51,480 nucleotides of DNA from Bradyrhizobium jicamae (GCF_001440395.1 NZ_LLXZ01000171.1:344-51823), one strand, 5' to 3'; positions 43,683 to 51,284 are shown, numbered from the stretch's first letter. Notes: generated by a model not told the origin, from the sequence alone. Numbers and translations: made by a program.

Positions 43683-43707
43683 TGGCCGGGTCAATCGAAC
43701 CCGGCCA
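43683..43707 (-). terminator. Hairpin between TOMM precursor and enzyme genes (attenuator)
   Basis: A perfect 9 bp stem TGGCCGGGT/ACCCGGCCA with a seven-base loop lies about 45 bases after the precursor stop and 64 bases before the cyclodehydratase start. On the minus strand the downstream T content is modest (AGTATCTTGTTTTCG), so it should stop some transcripts and let others through. That is a usual way to make much precursor and little enzyme. Confidence 0.65.
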
Positions 43708-43751
43708 ATGAAATCGTGGCGTGTCGGCACAAGATCAGGAAGCGCCGCCGC

Positions 43752-44255
43752 CTAGCACCAGCGGCACCGGCCCCAAGATGCACAGCAACCCGCACATCCT
43801 ATGCCTATGCCTATGCCTGGCAAGCCTATCCAACCAACGCCGCAGCCACCGCAGCCACCACAGCCGCCACAGCCGACGCCGCATCGGCAGGCTCTGCATC
43901 CACAGCCTCCGCAGCCGCGACAACCACCGCATCCTCGGAAGCCACCGCATCCCCGCATGCCACCACATCCGCGGCAGCCACCGCATCCGCGCTGGGCCAG
44001 CAGCACGCCGCCAAGTACACTTTCTTCGTCGTCGAAGAGATGGAAGGTAGCAAGGCTGACGTCGGCAATTTCCTCTTCACCGAGCGTGATCATCGTGCCA
44101 GGAGCGAAATTCCGCCCCTGCTGAACGTCACCGGTTGGTATGGCCGATGCCGATGCGCCTCCTGCTAGGGAAAAAGTTAATCCGGCGGCTCCCAGCGCCG
44201 GTATTGCGGTTCTGGTTACTCGCTTCCTTTTCGAAGCTTGCTTCACCCGCGGCAT
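43752..44255 (-). CDS. Cys-rich TOMM/RiPP precursor peptide
   Basis: 167 residues from the ATG at 44255, with GGAGG eight bases upstream. Residues 1-39 resemble a secretion signal: a basic start (SKRKRVTRTA), a hydrophobic core (IPALGAAGLTFSLAGG) and ASASA. Residues 40-89 are an acidic leader (GEEEIADVSLATFHLFDDEE) ending LLAQRG. Residues 90-167 are the core, with 20 Cys (91, 94, 97, 103, 109, 112, 115, 118, 120, 123, 125, 129, 132, 135, 138, 154, 157, 158, 164, 167), mostly in GCGGC/RGCGG units, and a single Ser. The terminal block is AGCCASWGRCRWC. Adjacent cyclodehydratase and dehydrogenase make thiazole formation at these Cys the likely fate. No sequence-similar named product is known to me. 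Confidence 0.9.
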   Translation of the reverse strand: MPRVKQASKRKRVTRTAIPALGAAGLTFSLAGGASASAIPTGDVQQGRNFAPGTMITLGEEEIADVSLATFHLFDDEESVLGGVLLAQRGCGGCRGCGGMRGCGGFRGCGGCRGCGGCGCRACRCGVGCGGCGGCGGCGVGWIGLPGIGIGIGCAGCCASWGRCRWC

Positions 44256-44498
44256 GGTCGCATCCTCCGATGTTGCAAGAAGGATCTCCGTGGGCGTGAT
44301 CCTACGCTGACCAAATAAGGCAGGCAAGATTCATGCACACACGAAAACGTAATGACGCTCGTTCAGATTGCATTCATGTTCATGAACGCCGTCGCCGCAT
44401 TTTCGTTCATTTGTAACACGGTCCGCGCCCGCAGCGATTGCAACGCGTGCGACTTGGTGCAGTGCGCAATCGTCTCCCGGCTTGAATGGAGAATTGGT
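44256..44498. promoter_or_regulatory. Divergent control region of the TOMM operon and the VOC gene
   Basis: About 240 AT-richer bases between divergent starts. A perfect palindrome GTTCATGAAC lies at 44378-44387, with nearby partial repeats TTCATG (about 44373) and GTTCATTTG (about 44405), suggesting an operator. No certain -35/-10 boxes could be chosen. A long upstream extension of the VOC frame into this region has a poor start and no family match. Confidence 0.35.
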
Positions 44499-45368
44499 TT
44501 GGTCAGTCAACTCGGACGCTTCGCCTGGTATGAGCTCCTCACCACGGACGTTGCGGCAGCAGGCGCCTTTTATGGCAAGGTCGTCGGCTGGGATGCGAAG
44601 GATGTGTCGACTCCGGAACTGGCCTATACGTTGCTTACTGCCGGCGACGTTCCGGTAGGTGGGCTGATGGATCTCCCGGAAGAGGGCCGGCGATTAGGGG
44701 CAACTCCGAGATGGGTCGGCTACGTCGCAGTCGATGACATGGATGCGACGGCCACACAGATCAGGCGTCGTGGAGGCGCGGTCTTGCTGCCGCCAACGGA
44801 TAGCAATATCGGCCGGGTTTCAGTGGTCGCCGATCCGCAAAAGGCAACCTTTGCGCTGGTCAGCGGACTGACCTATGGCCAAGGGCAACCCAGCGGATTG
44901 GACGAGCTGGGGCGCGTGGGCTGGCATGAATTGCTGGCTGAAGACCGGAACAAGATCTTTGATTTTTACGGCGGGCTTTTTGGCTGGCAGAAGGCCGACG
45001 GTGAAACCGATCCGGCAGACCTGTATCAATTGTTTTCGGCGGCCGGGCAGACGATCGGTGGCATGCTCACCAAGCAGCCGAGCGTGTCGCAATCGTGTTG
45101 GCTCCATTACTTCAATGTCGACGATATCGGGAAGGCCGCCAAGAGCGTCAATAATGGTGGAGGTCGGGTCCTCCAGGGTCCGACTGAATTGCCTGATGGT
45201 TGCTGGATCGCGCGATGTGCCGATCCTCAAGGCGCACTATTTGCGCTGCAGGGTGCTCGAGGTCCGCAAGACACCGAGCAACCCTCCGCCTCGGAGGTCG
45301 CTTGGTCCGCCAAGTGGGGTGGCATTACCTCACAGGGCAGGATGATGCTGCCAAAGCCGAAGCGCTAA
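44499..45368 (+). CDS. Two-domain VOC-family protein (CFP30B-like)
   Basis: 289 residues from a TTG at 44499, which has GGAGAATTGG upstream. It begins LVSQLGRFAWYELLTTDVAA, the usual N-terminus of this family; an upstream ATG at 44352 gives a poor extra stretch. Two similar halves are visible: FAWYELLTTDVAAAGAFYGK... at the start and VGWHELLAEDRNKIFDFYGG near residue 141. Each ends with DPQ(K/G)A.FAL. Such tandem glyoxalase-fold proteins are mostly uncharacterised. It is divergent from the TOMM precursor gene; a role in self-protection is conceivable (VOC proteins sequester some peptides and antibiotics) but unproven. Confidence 0.86.
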   Translation: MVSQLGRFAWYELLTTDVAAAGAFYGKVVGWDAKDVSTPELAYTLLTAGDVPVGGLMDLPEEGRRLGATPRWVGYVAVDDMDATATQIRRRGGAVLLPPTDSNIGRVSVVADPQKATFALVSGLTYGQGQPSGLDELGRVGWHELLAEDRNKIFDFYGGLFGWQKADGETDPADLYQLFSAAGQTIGGMLTKQPSVSQSCWLHYFNVDDIGKAAKSVNNGGGRVLQGPTELPDGCWIARCADPQGALFALQGARGPQDTEQPSASEVAWSAKWGGITSQGRMMLPKPKR

Positions 45369-45395
45369 GCCAGAGGGCTCGCAAGTGGCAATGCT

Positions 45396-46205
45396 TTAGC
45401 TGAACATCTTGTTGAGTTCGCCGCCGGAATAGCCGTTGGCGAATTCGCCGAACGTGCCCTGCTCCGCCATCTCCTTTGACGCCTTCATGAAGCCGGCCCA
45501 CGCCATCCGCGCCAGCGACGCGCCGATGCTGATGCGCCGCACGCCGAGAGCGGAAGCTTCCTTCAGCGAGGGACCGGTGCCGACCAGGAGATTGACGGGT
45601 TTTGGCTGCACCGCCTTCACCACGGCCGAAATCTCTTCCGCCGTCGAAATGCCAGGTGCATAGAGGCAGTCGGCGCCGGCGTCGGCATAGGCAGTCAGCC
45701 GGTCGATCACGAGATTGAGGTCCTTCTGCCCGCGCAAGAACGCCTCGCAGCGGCCGGTGAGCAGGACGCCGCTGTTGTCGGCATCGATCGCCTGCCGCGC
45801 CGCCTTGATGCGGTCGACGGCCAGCGCACGGTCGAACAGCGGTTTTGCGCTATCGCCGGTATAGTCCTCGATCGACAGGCCGGCGACGCCGGTCTTCACC
45901 GCGCGCGCGACATTGACGGCGACCTTGTCCGGCTCGTGCGCAAAGCCGTCCTCGAAGTCGGCATTGACGGGAATATCGACCGCCGCGCAGATCGCCGTGA
46001 GGTGATCGCAGACGTCGTCCACGGTAACGCGGTTGTCGGCCTTGCCGAGTGTCCAGGCGAAGCCGGCGCTGGTGGAAGCCAGCGCCTTGAAACCGAGATG
46101 CTGCAGCGCCTTCGCGCTGCCGACGTCAAAGGGATTGGGGATGATGAAGCATCCGCTCTCGTGCAATTTCTTGAATGCGGCGCGTTTGTCAGCAGATGTC
46201 AGCAT
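45396..46205 (-). CDS. Isocitrate lyase/PEP mutase family protein
   Basis: 269 residues of the PEP mutase/isocitrate lyase superfamily. Features are GCFIIPNPFDVGSAKALQHL at the start, the metal-binding region IPVNADFEDGFA (about 80) and LSIEDYTGD. The GRCEAFLRG stretch stands where isocitrate/methylisocitrate lyases carry KKCGH. Loss of KKCGH argues against lyase proper and towards the phosphonopyruvate/oxaloacetate hydrolase-like branch. Substrate unknown. The ATG is at 46205. It is in the same direction as, and 70 bases from, the NIPSNAP gene upstream. Confidence 0.88.
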   Translation of the reverse strand: MLTSADKRAAFKKLHESGCFIIPNPFDVGSAKALQHLGFKALASTSAGFAWTLGKADNRVTVDDVCDHLTAICAAVDIPVNADFEDGFAHEPDKVAVNVARAVKTGVAGLSIEDYTGDSAKPLFDRALAVDRIKAARQAIDADNSGVLLTGRCEAFLRGQKDLNLVIDRLTAYADAGADCLYAPGISTAEEISAVVKAVQPKPVNLLVGTGPSLKEASALGVRRISIGASLARMAWAGFMKASKEMAEQGTFGEFANGYSGGELNKMFS

Positions 46206-46274
46206 AGGTCGCTCCCCTGAATATTTTGTTGGCGCCGCGTAGATAGGAACGCGACACCGATTCCGCCAGACGTC

Positions 46275-46583
46275 TCACGCGACGACCTGGCGCAGGAATG
46301 TCCGCTCCTCCGCGAGGATGAACCGGTTTTCCTCGGCGAAATTGAAATTCGCCATGCCTTCGCTGTCCGCGCGCAGCCGCGCCCGGTAGCTTTCATAGGC
46401 AGCAAGACTCTCGAACGAGATCAGCGCAAAGGCGATGTTGTTGGTGCCCTCGTGCGGCATCCAGTAGCCGAGGAGATCGCCGCCGCATTTCGGGATGATG
46501 GTGAGCCAGTTTTTCGAGTACTGCTCGAACAGGGCACGCTTGAAGGGATCGAGCTGGTAGCGGATGAAGACGGTGACGGTCAT
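46275..46583 (-). CDS. NIPSNAP-family protein
   Basis: 102 residues from the ATG at 46583 (MTVTVFIRYQLDPFKRALFE), which has GGAGAACACC upstream; an ATG at 46595 is less likely. A dimeric alpha/beta-barrel pattern: FIRYQLDPFKRALFEQYSKN, CGGDLLGYWMPHEGTNNIAF, and FESLAAYESYRARLRADSEG. Small NIPSNAP proteins have no settled function. It probably forms an operon with the downstream PEP-mutase-family gene. Confidence 0.88.
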   Translation of the reverse strand: MTVTVFIRYQLDPFKRALFEQYSKNWLTIIPKCGGDLLGYWMPHEGTNNIAFALISFESLAAYESYRARLRADSEGMANFNFAEENRFILAEERTFLRQVVA

Positions 46584-46605
46584 GGTGTTCTCCAATGTTT
46601 GAAGC

Positions 46606-46683
46606 CGTCATTGCGAGCGCAGCGAAGCGATCCATTCCTCAGCGTGTGGCGCGATGGATTGCTTCGCTGCGCTCGCAATGACG
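46606..46683. repeat. Interspersed palindromic repeat, family B (copy 2, intact)
   Basis: CGTCATTGCGAGCGCAGCGA at the left and its complement (ending GCTCGCAATGACG) at the right are near-perfect, enclosing GATCCATTCC/GGATTGCTTC. It separates the divergent NIPSNAP and ArsR-like genes and yields the familiar spurious peptide MDCFAALAMT in one frame. The other copy is at 379-457. Confidence 0.8.
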
Positions 46684-46749
46684 GAGCTAGTTTCCGAGAC
46701 CGGACAATACCCGCTTGCCCTACCACAATGCTTCGGCTATCATCGAATT

Positions 46750-47448
46750 ATGAAAGCAGGTCCCGACATCGCCATGGTCGCCTCTCTCGTCGGCGATCCC
46801 GCGCGCGCCAACATGCTGACCGCGCTGATGGACGGCCGTGCACTCACCGCGAGCGAACTGGCGCACCAGGCCGGCATCACGCCGCAGACTGCGAGCTCGC
46901 ATCTCGCCAAGCTCGAGGCCGGCGGGCTGATCGAGCCGGAGAAGCAGGGCCGTCACCGCTATTATCGCCTCACCGGGTCTGACGTCGCTCACGTGCTCGA
47001 GGGACTGGCGGGCCTGGCGGAGCGCGCCGGCCATACCCGCGTGCGCACCGGGCCGAAAGAGCCGGCGCTGCGGCGGGCGCGGATCTGCTACGATCATCTC
47101 GCCGGCGATCTCGGCGTGCAGATGCTCGACAGCCTGCGCAAGCAAAGACTGGTCCGGCAAACCAAGCAGGCCATCGAACTCACCGGCGAAGGCAAGCGAT
47201 TCATGGCGGAGGCGCTGCAGATCGATACCGAAGCGCTGGCGCATCCGCGCCGCCCGGTGTGCAAAGCCTGTCTCGACTGGAGCGAGCGCCGCCATCACCT
47301 CGCCGGCACGCTTGGGGCTGCGGTAATGAGCCGGTTCACCGAATTGAACTGGGCGGCGCGTGACGCGACGCCTGGCAGCCGCGTGGTGAATTTCACCCGC
47401 ACCGGCGAAAAGCGCTTTGCCGCGTTGTTCGGAAGCGAGCAGGCCTAG
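46750..47448 (+). CDS. ArsR-family winged-helix regulator with C-terminal extension
   Basis: 232 residues from the ATG at 46750 (MKAGPDIAMVASLVGDPARA). The HTH is at about 32-75: LTASELAHQAGITPQTASSH, LAKLEAGGLIEPEKQGRHRY, YRLTG, as in ArsR proteins. The remaining ~130 residues include ARICYDHLAGDLGVQMLDSL and HPRRPVCKACLDWSERRHHL, with Cys and His that could bind metal or a thiol ligand. It is divergent from the NIPSNAP/PEP-mutase pair across the repeat, so it may control them. The family usually represses. Confidence 0.9.
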   Translation: MKAGPDIAMVASLVGDPARANMLTALMDGRALTASELAHQAGITPQTASSHLAKLEAGGLIEPEKQGRHRYYRLTGSDVAHVLEGLAGLAERAGHTRVRTGPKEPALRRARICYDHLAGDLGVQMLDSLRKQRLVRQTKQAIELTGEGKRFMAEALQIDTEALAHPRRPVCKACLDWSERRHHLAGTLGAAVMSRFTELNWAARDATPGSRVVNFTRTGEKRFAALFGSEQA

Positions 47449-47517
47449 CCGGAGACGCTTGAACTTTTCCGACGGAAACGCCGACCAAGCGTTACCAGCG
47501 TTTCCGACGAGATTTTC

Positions 47518-48027
47518 ATGAACCGTTTAATTCGAACCATTGCCGCCGCGACGCTGCTCGCGTGCTACGCCCTGCCCATACAGGCAGAAGAGCTGCCCAG
47601 ATTCAGCGATCACAAGGTCAAGGTCTACACCGGCAAACGCGCCAAGCCGCGGCTTGACCATGAATTCTGGCGCGACCGCAGCGAATCCTATCGCTCGGCG
47701 ATCAGAGACGACAAGATCAACGCTGGCGGGCGCTTCATTGTCGTCATCCTGCCGTGTGGCACCGAATGCCAGGCTCCGACCTTCCTCGACGTCCGCACCG
47801 GGCGGATCACGCAATTCTTCACCGTAACCGATTGGGGCGACGTATCAGACGAGTTCGAGCCCGTGATCAGCCGCGCCGACAGCCGTCTGATCTTATTCCG
47901 CGGCCTGCGCAACGAGAAAGGCGTCAACGGCAACCACTATTACCTGATCGACGACCGCGGCGAGCTCAAGCACCTGCACTCGACAGACACTGGCGGTGAT
48001 TTCAAAGGCGCGTTCAAGGCCGAGTGA
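47518..48027 (+). CDS. Secreted hypothetical protein
   Basis: 169 residues with a Sec signal peptide (NRLIRTIAAATLLACYALPI, cleaved near IQAEE). The mature part is beta-rich: GGRFIVVILPCGTECQAPTF (two Cys likely disulfide), LDVRTGRITQFFTVTDWGDV, SRADSRLILFRGLRNEKGVN, NHYYLIDDRGELKHLHS. These repeated short strands suggest a beta-propeller-like or sandwich fold. It resembles many uncharacterised rhizobial periplasmic proteins. Family unnamed. The ribosome site is weak. Confidence 0.75.
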   Translation: MNRLIRTIAAATLLACYALPIQAEELPRFSDHKVKVYTGKRAKPRLDHEFWRDRSESYRSAIRDDKINAGGRFIVVILPCGTECQAPTFLDVRTGRITQFFTVTDWGDVSDEFEPVISRADSRLILFRGLRNEKGVNGNHYYLIDDRGELKHLHSTDTGGDFKGAFKAE

Positions 48028-48106
48028 GGACGGCAGGCAGGCCCGCCGGCCCTTATCGTGAATTTCGGATATTGCTGGCCGGATGGGTCCGATCTAGAGT
48101 CGTGTC

Positions 48107-49342
48107 ATGAAGGACACGGTTACAGAAGACACGATTACAGAAGCGGTCAGGCAGCAGTACGAAACGTATAGCTATCCGCCGCCAATCGAGGACGGCGAGA
48201 AATTCCTGAAGAAGTGGGGACCGCTGACCTGCGACCCCAGATTTGCAGGCATTCAACTGTGGCCGGAGGGCCGGCCTCGGCAAGAGCTGCGCATATTATG
48301 CGCCGGTTGCGGCTCCTCCCAGGCGGCGCTGATCGCCCTGAACAACCCCGACTGTACTGTCCTCGGTATCGACCTTTCCGAGACCAGCCTCGCGCATTCG
48401 AACCGCCTTCGCGATCGACACGGCCTCGCCAACCTTGAACTTCGGCAAATGAGCCTGCTTGATGTCGGCGAGTTAGATCGCTCTTTTGACCTGATCATTT
48501 GCACCGGCGTTCTTCATCACCTTCCCGATCCGGACGCCGGACTGAAGGCGCTTGCAGATGTGCTCGATCCATCCGGCAGCATGGCCATCATGCTTTACGG
48601 GAAGGCGGGGCGCGCCGGCGTGTATCTGGTCCAGGATATCCTGCGGCGACTTGGAGCCGGCCGGAATGCCGAGGGCGTCAGGATTGCCCGTGAACTTCTA
48701 AAGGTTGTCCCATCGAAACATTATCTGATCTCGCCGACCGGCAAACTGCCCCATGATCTTGCCCACGATGCTGGCATCGTGGACATGCTGCTTCATCCGC
48801 AAGATCGAGCCTACGCGGTGCCGGAGATCATGGAATTCGTCGAAGCGGCCGGGCTGGTTTTCTTCGGTTGGAAAGACAACGCCCTCTACTGCGCCGATCG
48901 GTATCTCGGCGGAGAGATGCTGGAAAGGGTTTTGGCGCTCCCGGCCGCGGAGCAGTGGTCCGTCATCGATAATCTCACCGCGCTGAATGACAGGCATGAT
49001 TTCTTCGTCAGGAAGCCGCACAGCGCGCGCTTCCTGACGCGTTTCGATACGGATGATTTTCTGTCATATGTCCCGCACATTCGAGCCGGCGTCCGATTAG
49101 CTGGTGACGTCAACTCATTGGTCTTGGCGCGTCCTGCGCCTCAGGGGGAAGTCGCCATCCCGATATCGCGGGCGGAAGCGCTCATGCTGGAGCAGGTCGA
49201 CGGAAAAAAGCGCATATCGGAAATTCTGTCCCACGCCATCTTCACGGGATCCGAGCCCGAACAACGGACGAGTTTCGCGCGCACCGTTTGCGAGCGCATG
49301 TGGCGATCGGGGCATGTCCTGTTTAGCCGGTCCGGCCCTTAA
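48107..49342 (+). CDS. Class I SAM methyltransferase with C-terminal winged-helix-like tail
   Basis: 411 residues. Rossmann motifs are LRILCAGCGSSQAALIALNN (motif I, about 61-80), TVLGIDLSETSLAHSNRLRD (84-103) and FDLIICTGVLHHLPDPDAGL, typical of a class I methyltransferase. Residues ~340-405 (PISRAEALMLEQVDGKKRIS) look like a small winged-helix/PqqD-like segment as found in some RiPP-linked and peptide-binding proteins. This is an impression only. It is 4 kb from the TOMM cluster on the other strand. Substrate unknown. Confidence 0.85.
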   Translation: MKDTVTEDTITEAVRQQYETYSYPPPIEDGEKFLKKWGPLTCDPRFAGIQLWPEGRPRQELRILCAGCGSSQAALIALNNPDCTVLGIDLSETSLAHSNRLRDRHGLANLELRQMSLLDVGELDRSFDLIICTGVLHHLPDPDAGLKALADVLDPSGSMAIMLYGKAGRAGVYLVQDILRRLGAGRNAEGVRIARELLKVVPSKHYLISPTGKLPHDLAHDAGIVDMLLHPQDRAYAVPEIMEFVEAAGLVFFGWKDNALYCADRYLGGEMLERVLALPAAEQWSVIDNLTALNDRHDFFVRKPHSARFLTRFDTDDFLSYVPHIRAGVRLAGDVNSLVLARPAPQGEVAIPISRAEALMLEQVDGKKRISEILSHAIFTGSEPEQRTSFARTVCERMWRSGHVLFSRSGP

Positions 49343-49350
49343 GCTCCATT

Positions 49351-49749
49351 TCAGCTCTTACCGAGATAGGCGACGGTTTCGATCTCCACCAAGACTTCCG
49401 GTTTCGCAAGCGATCGCACTTCTACAAGCGTGGAGGCAGGAAAGTCTCCGGTGAAGAACTCGCGGCGTGCTCGCCAGACCTCGGTGTTTTTCTGGATATC
49501 GACGACGTAGATCGTCATCTTTACCAGGTCGTCCATCGTTCCCCCGGCCGCTTTGATGATGCGATCAATACGTGAAAATATTTGCTTGGCTTGTTCGTAC
49601 TCATCTTTTCCAACTATTTCGGTGCCGCCCTCGAAGGGCCGTGCGACTTGGCCGGAGATGTACAGCATGTCGCCGGCGCGTATGGCGTTTGACCAGAGAC
49701 CGGGGCCGGCCTCAGCTACGTCGGGGACGGACAGCTTTGTCCTTGGCAT
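49351..49749 (-). CDS. RidA-family (YjgF/YER057c) protein
   Basis: 132 residues. The family pattern is clear: GLWSNAIRAGDMLYISGQVA, DEYEQAKQIFSRIDRIIKAA, GGTMDDLVKMTIYVVDIQKN, and the C-terminal FPASTLVEVRSLAKPEVLVE. The residue expected as the conserved Arg of archetypal RidA (near position 105) is not present as RxxV-A-x-LP: STLVEVRSLAKPEVLVEIE retains an Arg. So enamine/imine deaminase activity is possible but uncertain. It converges with the methyltransferase gene, eight bases between stops. Confidence 0.88.
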   Translation of the reverse strand: MPRTKLSVPDVAEAGPGLWSNAIRAGDMLYISGQVARPFEGGTEIVGKDEYEQAKQIFSRIDRIIKAAGGTMDDLVKMTIYVVDIQKNTEVWRARREFFTGDFPASTLVEVRSLAKPEVLVEIETVAYLGKS

Positions 49750-49905
49750 TGCATTCTCCCTATGAATTGTCTCGGATGCGTTTTGCTATTGGTCTATCAC
49801 AAGTGCAGGCACCTGGCTCATGCTCTCGCCAAAACGTGAAACGGATGGTCTTTACATCGCCTGAGGTCAGCATCAATACGCCCCTGTCTTACAGGAGTGT
49901 TTGAG

Positions 49906-50928
49906 ATGCGAAGGATGTGCGTCGGCACGGTAGCAGCCGCCTTGGCCGTGATTGCGTTATTGCCTGCGGCCTCGGCAGAAGCCGAACGACCCGCCGCGCG
50001 CGAGCCCTACGGCATCGCGCTCGAGGGCTTTGCCTATCCCTACCCCGTCCATCTGCTGCCGCTGGTGAACGACGGCGAGCAGGTGCGGATGGCATATATG
50101 GATGTCGCGCCGGCGCAGCCGAACGGGCGCAGCGTGGTGCTGCTGCACGGCCGCAACTTTCCATCGAGCTATTGGGCGCCGGTCATCAAGACCCTGGGCG
50201 ATGCCGGCTATCGCGTCATCGTTCCCGATCAGATCGGCTTTGGAAAGTCGTCGAAGCCGCAGGGCGATCTGCATTTCGATACGCTGGCGCGCAACACCAT
50301 GGCGCTGCTCGATCATCTCGGGATCGCCAAGGCCGACATCGTGGCCCATTCGCTCGGCGGCATGCTCGGTGTGCGGATCGCGCGCGCCTATCCTGACAGG
50401 ATCGCGCATCTGGTGCTGACGGCGCCGATTGGCCTCGAGGATTACCGGCTCTACGTGCCGCCGACGGCGGCGGAGAAGATTCTGGAAAACGAAGACAAGT
50501 TGACGGCCGAAGGCTATCGCAAACAGCTCGAGACCAATTACGCGTTGAAGCTGCCGCCCGAACAAGTCACGCCGTTCATCGATGCGCGCTTCAACATCAA
50601 GGGCAGCGCCGAATATCAGCGCTGGCTGCGCGCCTTCGTCAGCTCGGCGCAGATGATCTACCGCGAGCCGGTCGTGCACGAGATTCCTCTGATCACCCAA
50701 CCGACGCTGTTCGTGATGGGCGCCGACGACCACAACGCGCCGGGCCGAGCCAATGCGCCGGAGGCGCTGCGCGCGAAGATGGGCCAGAATGCCGAGCTGG
50801 CCAAGGCGCTCGCCGCCCGGATGGGACGCGGCCGGACCGAGGTGATCCCGAACACCGGACATCTGGTCTTTCTGGAAGCGCCGGGCAAATATAACGAGCT
50901 GGTGCTCGGATTCCTGGCCGCCCCGTAG
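49906..50928 (+). CDS. Secreted alpha/beta hydrolase
   Basis: 340 residues. Start ATG at 49906 with AGGAG upstream; a GTG at 49897 is in frame. Signal peptide RRMCVGTVAAALAVIALLPA, cleaved near ASA-EA. The alpha/beta hydrolase fold: SVVLLHGRNFPSSYWAPVIK (oxyanion HG), IVPDQIGFGKSSKPQ, the nucleophile elbow AHSLGGML, acid residue in FVMGADDHNAPG and the histidine in PNTGHLVFLEAPG. Periplasmic esterase, haloalkane dehalogenase-like or epoxide hydrolase-like activity is possible; substrate unknown. Confidence 0.92.
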   Translation: MRRMCVGTVAAALAVIALLPAASAEAERPAAREPYGIALEGFAYPYPVHLLPLVNDGEQVRMAYMDVAPAQPNGRSVVLLHGRNFPSSYWAPVIKTLGDAGYRVIVPDQIGFGKSSKPQGDLHFDTLARNTMALLDHLGIAKADIVAHSLGGMLGVRIARAYPDRIAHLVLTAPIGLEDYRLYVPPTAAEKILENEDKLTAEGYRKQLETNYALKLPPEQVTPFIDARFNIKGSAEYQRWLRAFVSSAQMIYREPVVHEIPLITQPTLFVMGADDHNAPGRANAPEALRAKMGQNAELAKALAARMGRGRTEVIPNTGHLVFLEAPGKYNELVLGFLAAP

Positions 50929-51011
50929 CATCGGGGAACATTCATGTTCCATTCAGGTCTCGGAACTAAGTTTCGTTCCGTGCCGCCTTGCGGCCGAAAA
51001 CGGGAGAAAAC

Positions 51012-51260
51012 ATGAAATACCTCTTCGCAGCAGTTTTGGCCCTGGGCACCGTTGCCAGCTTCAGCGCGGCGGAAGCCGCGGGCGGATGCGGCCCCGGCTG
51101 GCATCGTGGCCCCTACGGCGGCTGCCAGCCCAATCGCCGGGCCGTTGTGGTTCGTCCTGCCCCGATCGTCGTGGCGCCGGCTCCGGTCGTCGTGGTTCGG
51201 CCTGGCCGCGTGTGCCCCTACGGCACCGTGTGGCGTTATGGCCGCTGCCGCGCTTATTGA
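51012..51260 (+). CDS. Small secreted GCG_CRPN-type protein
   Basis: 82 residues from the ATG at 51012 with GGGAG upstream. Signal peptide (KYLFAAVLALGTVASFSAAE), then GGCGPGWHRGPYGGCQPN. GCGPGxHRGPYGxC is the prefix of the GCG_CRPN family of small cysteine-containing secreted proteins. A Val/Pro-rich stretch follows (VVVRPAPIVVAPAPVVVVRP), and the end is VCPYGTVWRYGRCRAY with two more Cys. Function unknown. A terminator follows at 51285-51309. Confidence 0.85.
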   Translation: MKYLFAAVLALGTVASFSAAEAAGGCGPGWHRGPYGGCQPNRRAVVVRPAPIVVAPAPVVVVRPGRVCPYGTVWRYGRCRAY

Positions 51261-51284
51261 TTATTTTCAAAGCACAACAACAAA

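Noticed and set aside
43756..44022. Tandem GC-rich triplet repeats read as a CRISPR or satellite
   Set aside because: The period is short and follows codons of the Cys/Gly core; there are no spacers.
44352..44498. N-terminal extension of the VOC protein from ATG 44352
   Set aside because: The extension is unlike the family and lies in the divergent promoter region. The TTG at 44499 has a ribosome site and the family N-terminus.
46654..46749. In-frame N-terminal extension MDCFAALAMT of the ArsR-like protein
   Set aside because: It is translated repeat B; the ATG at 46750 begins the real domain.
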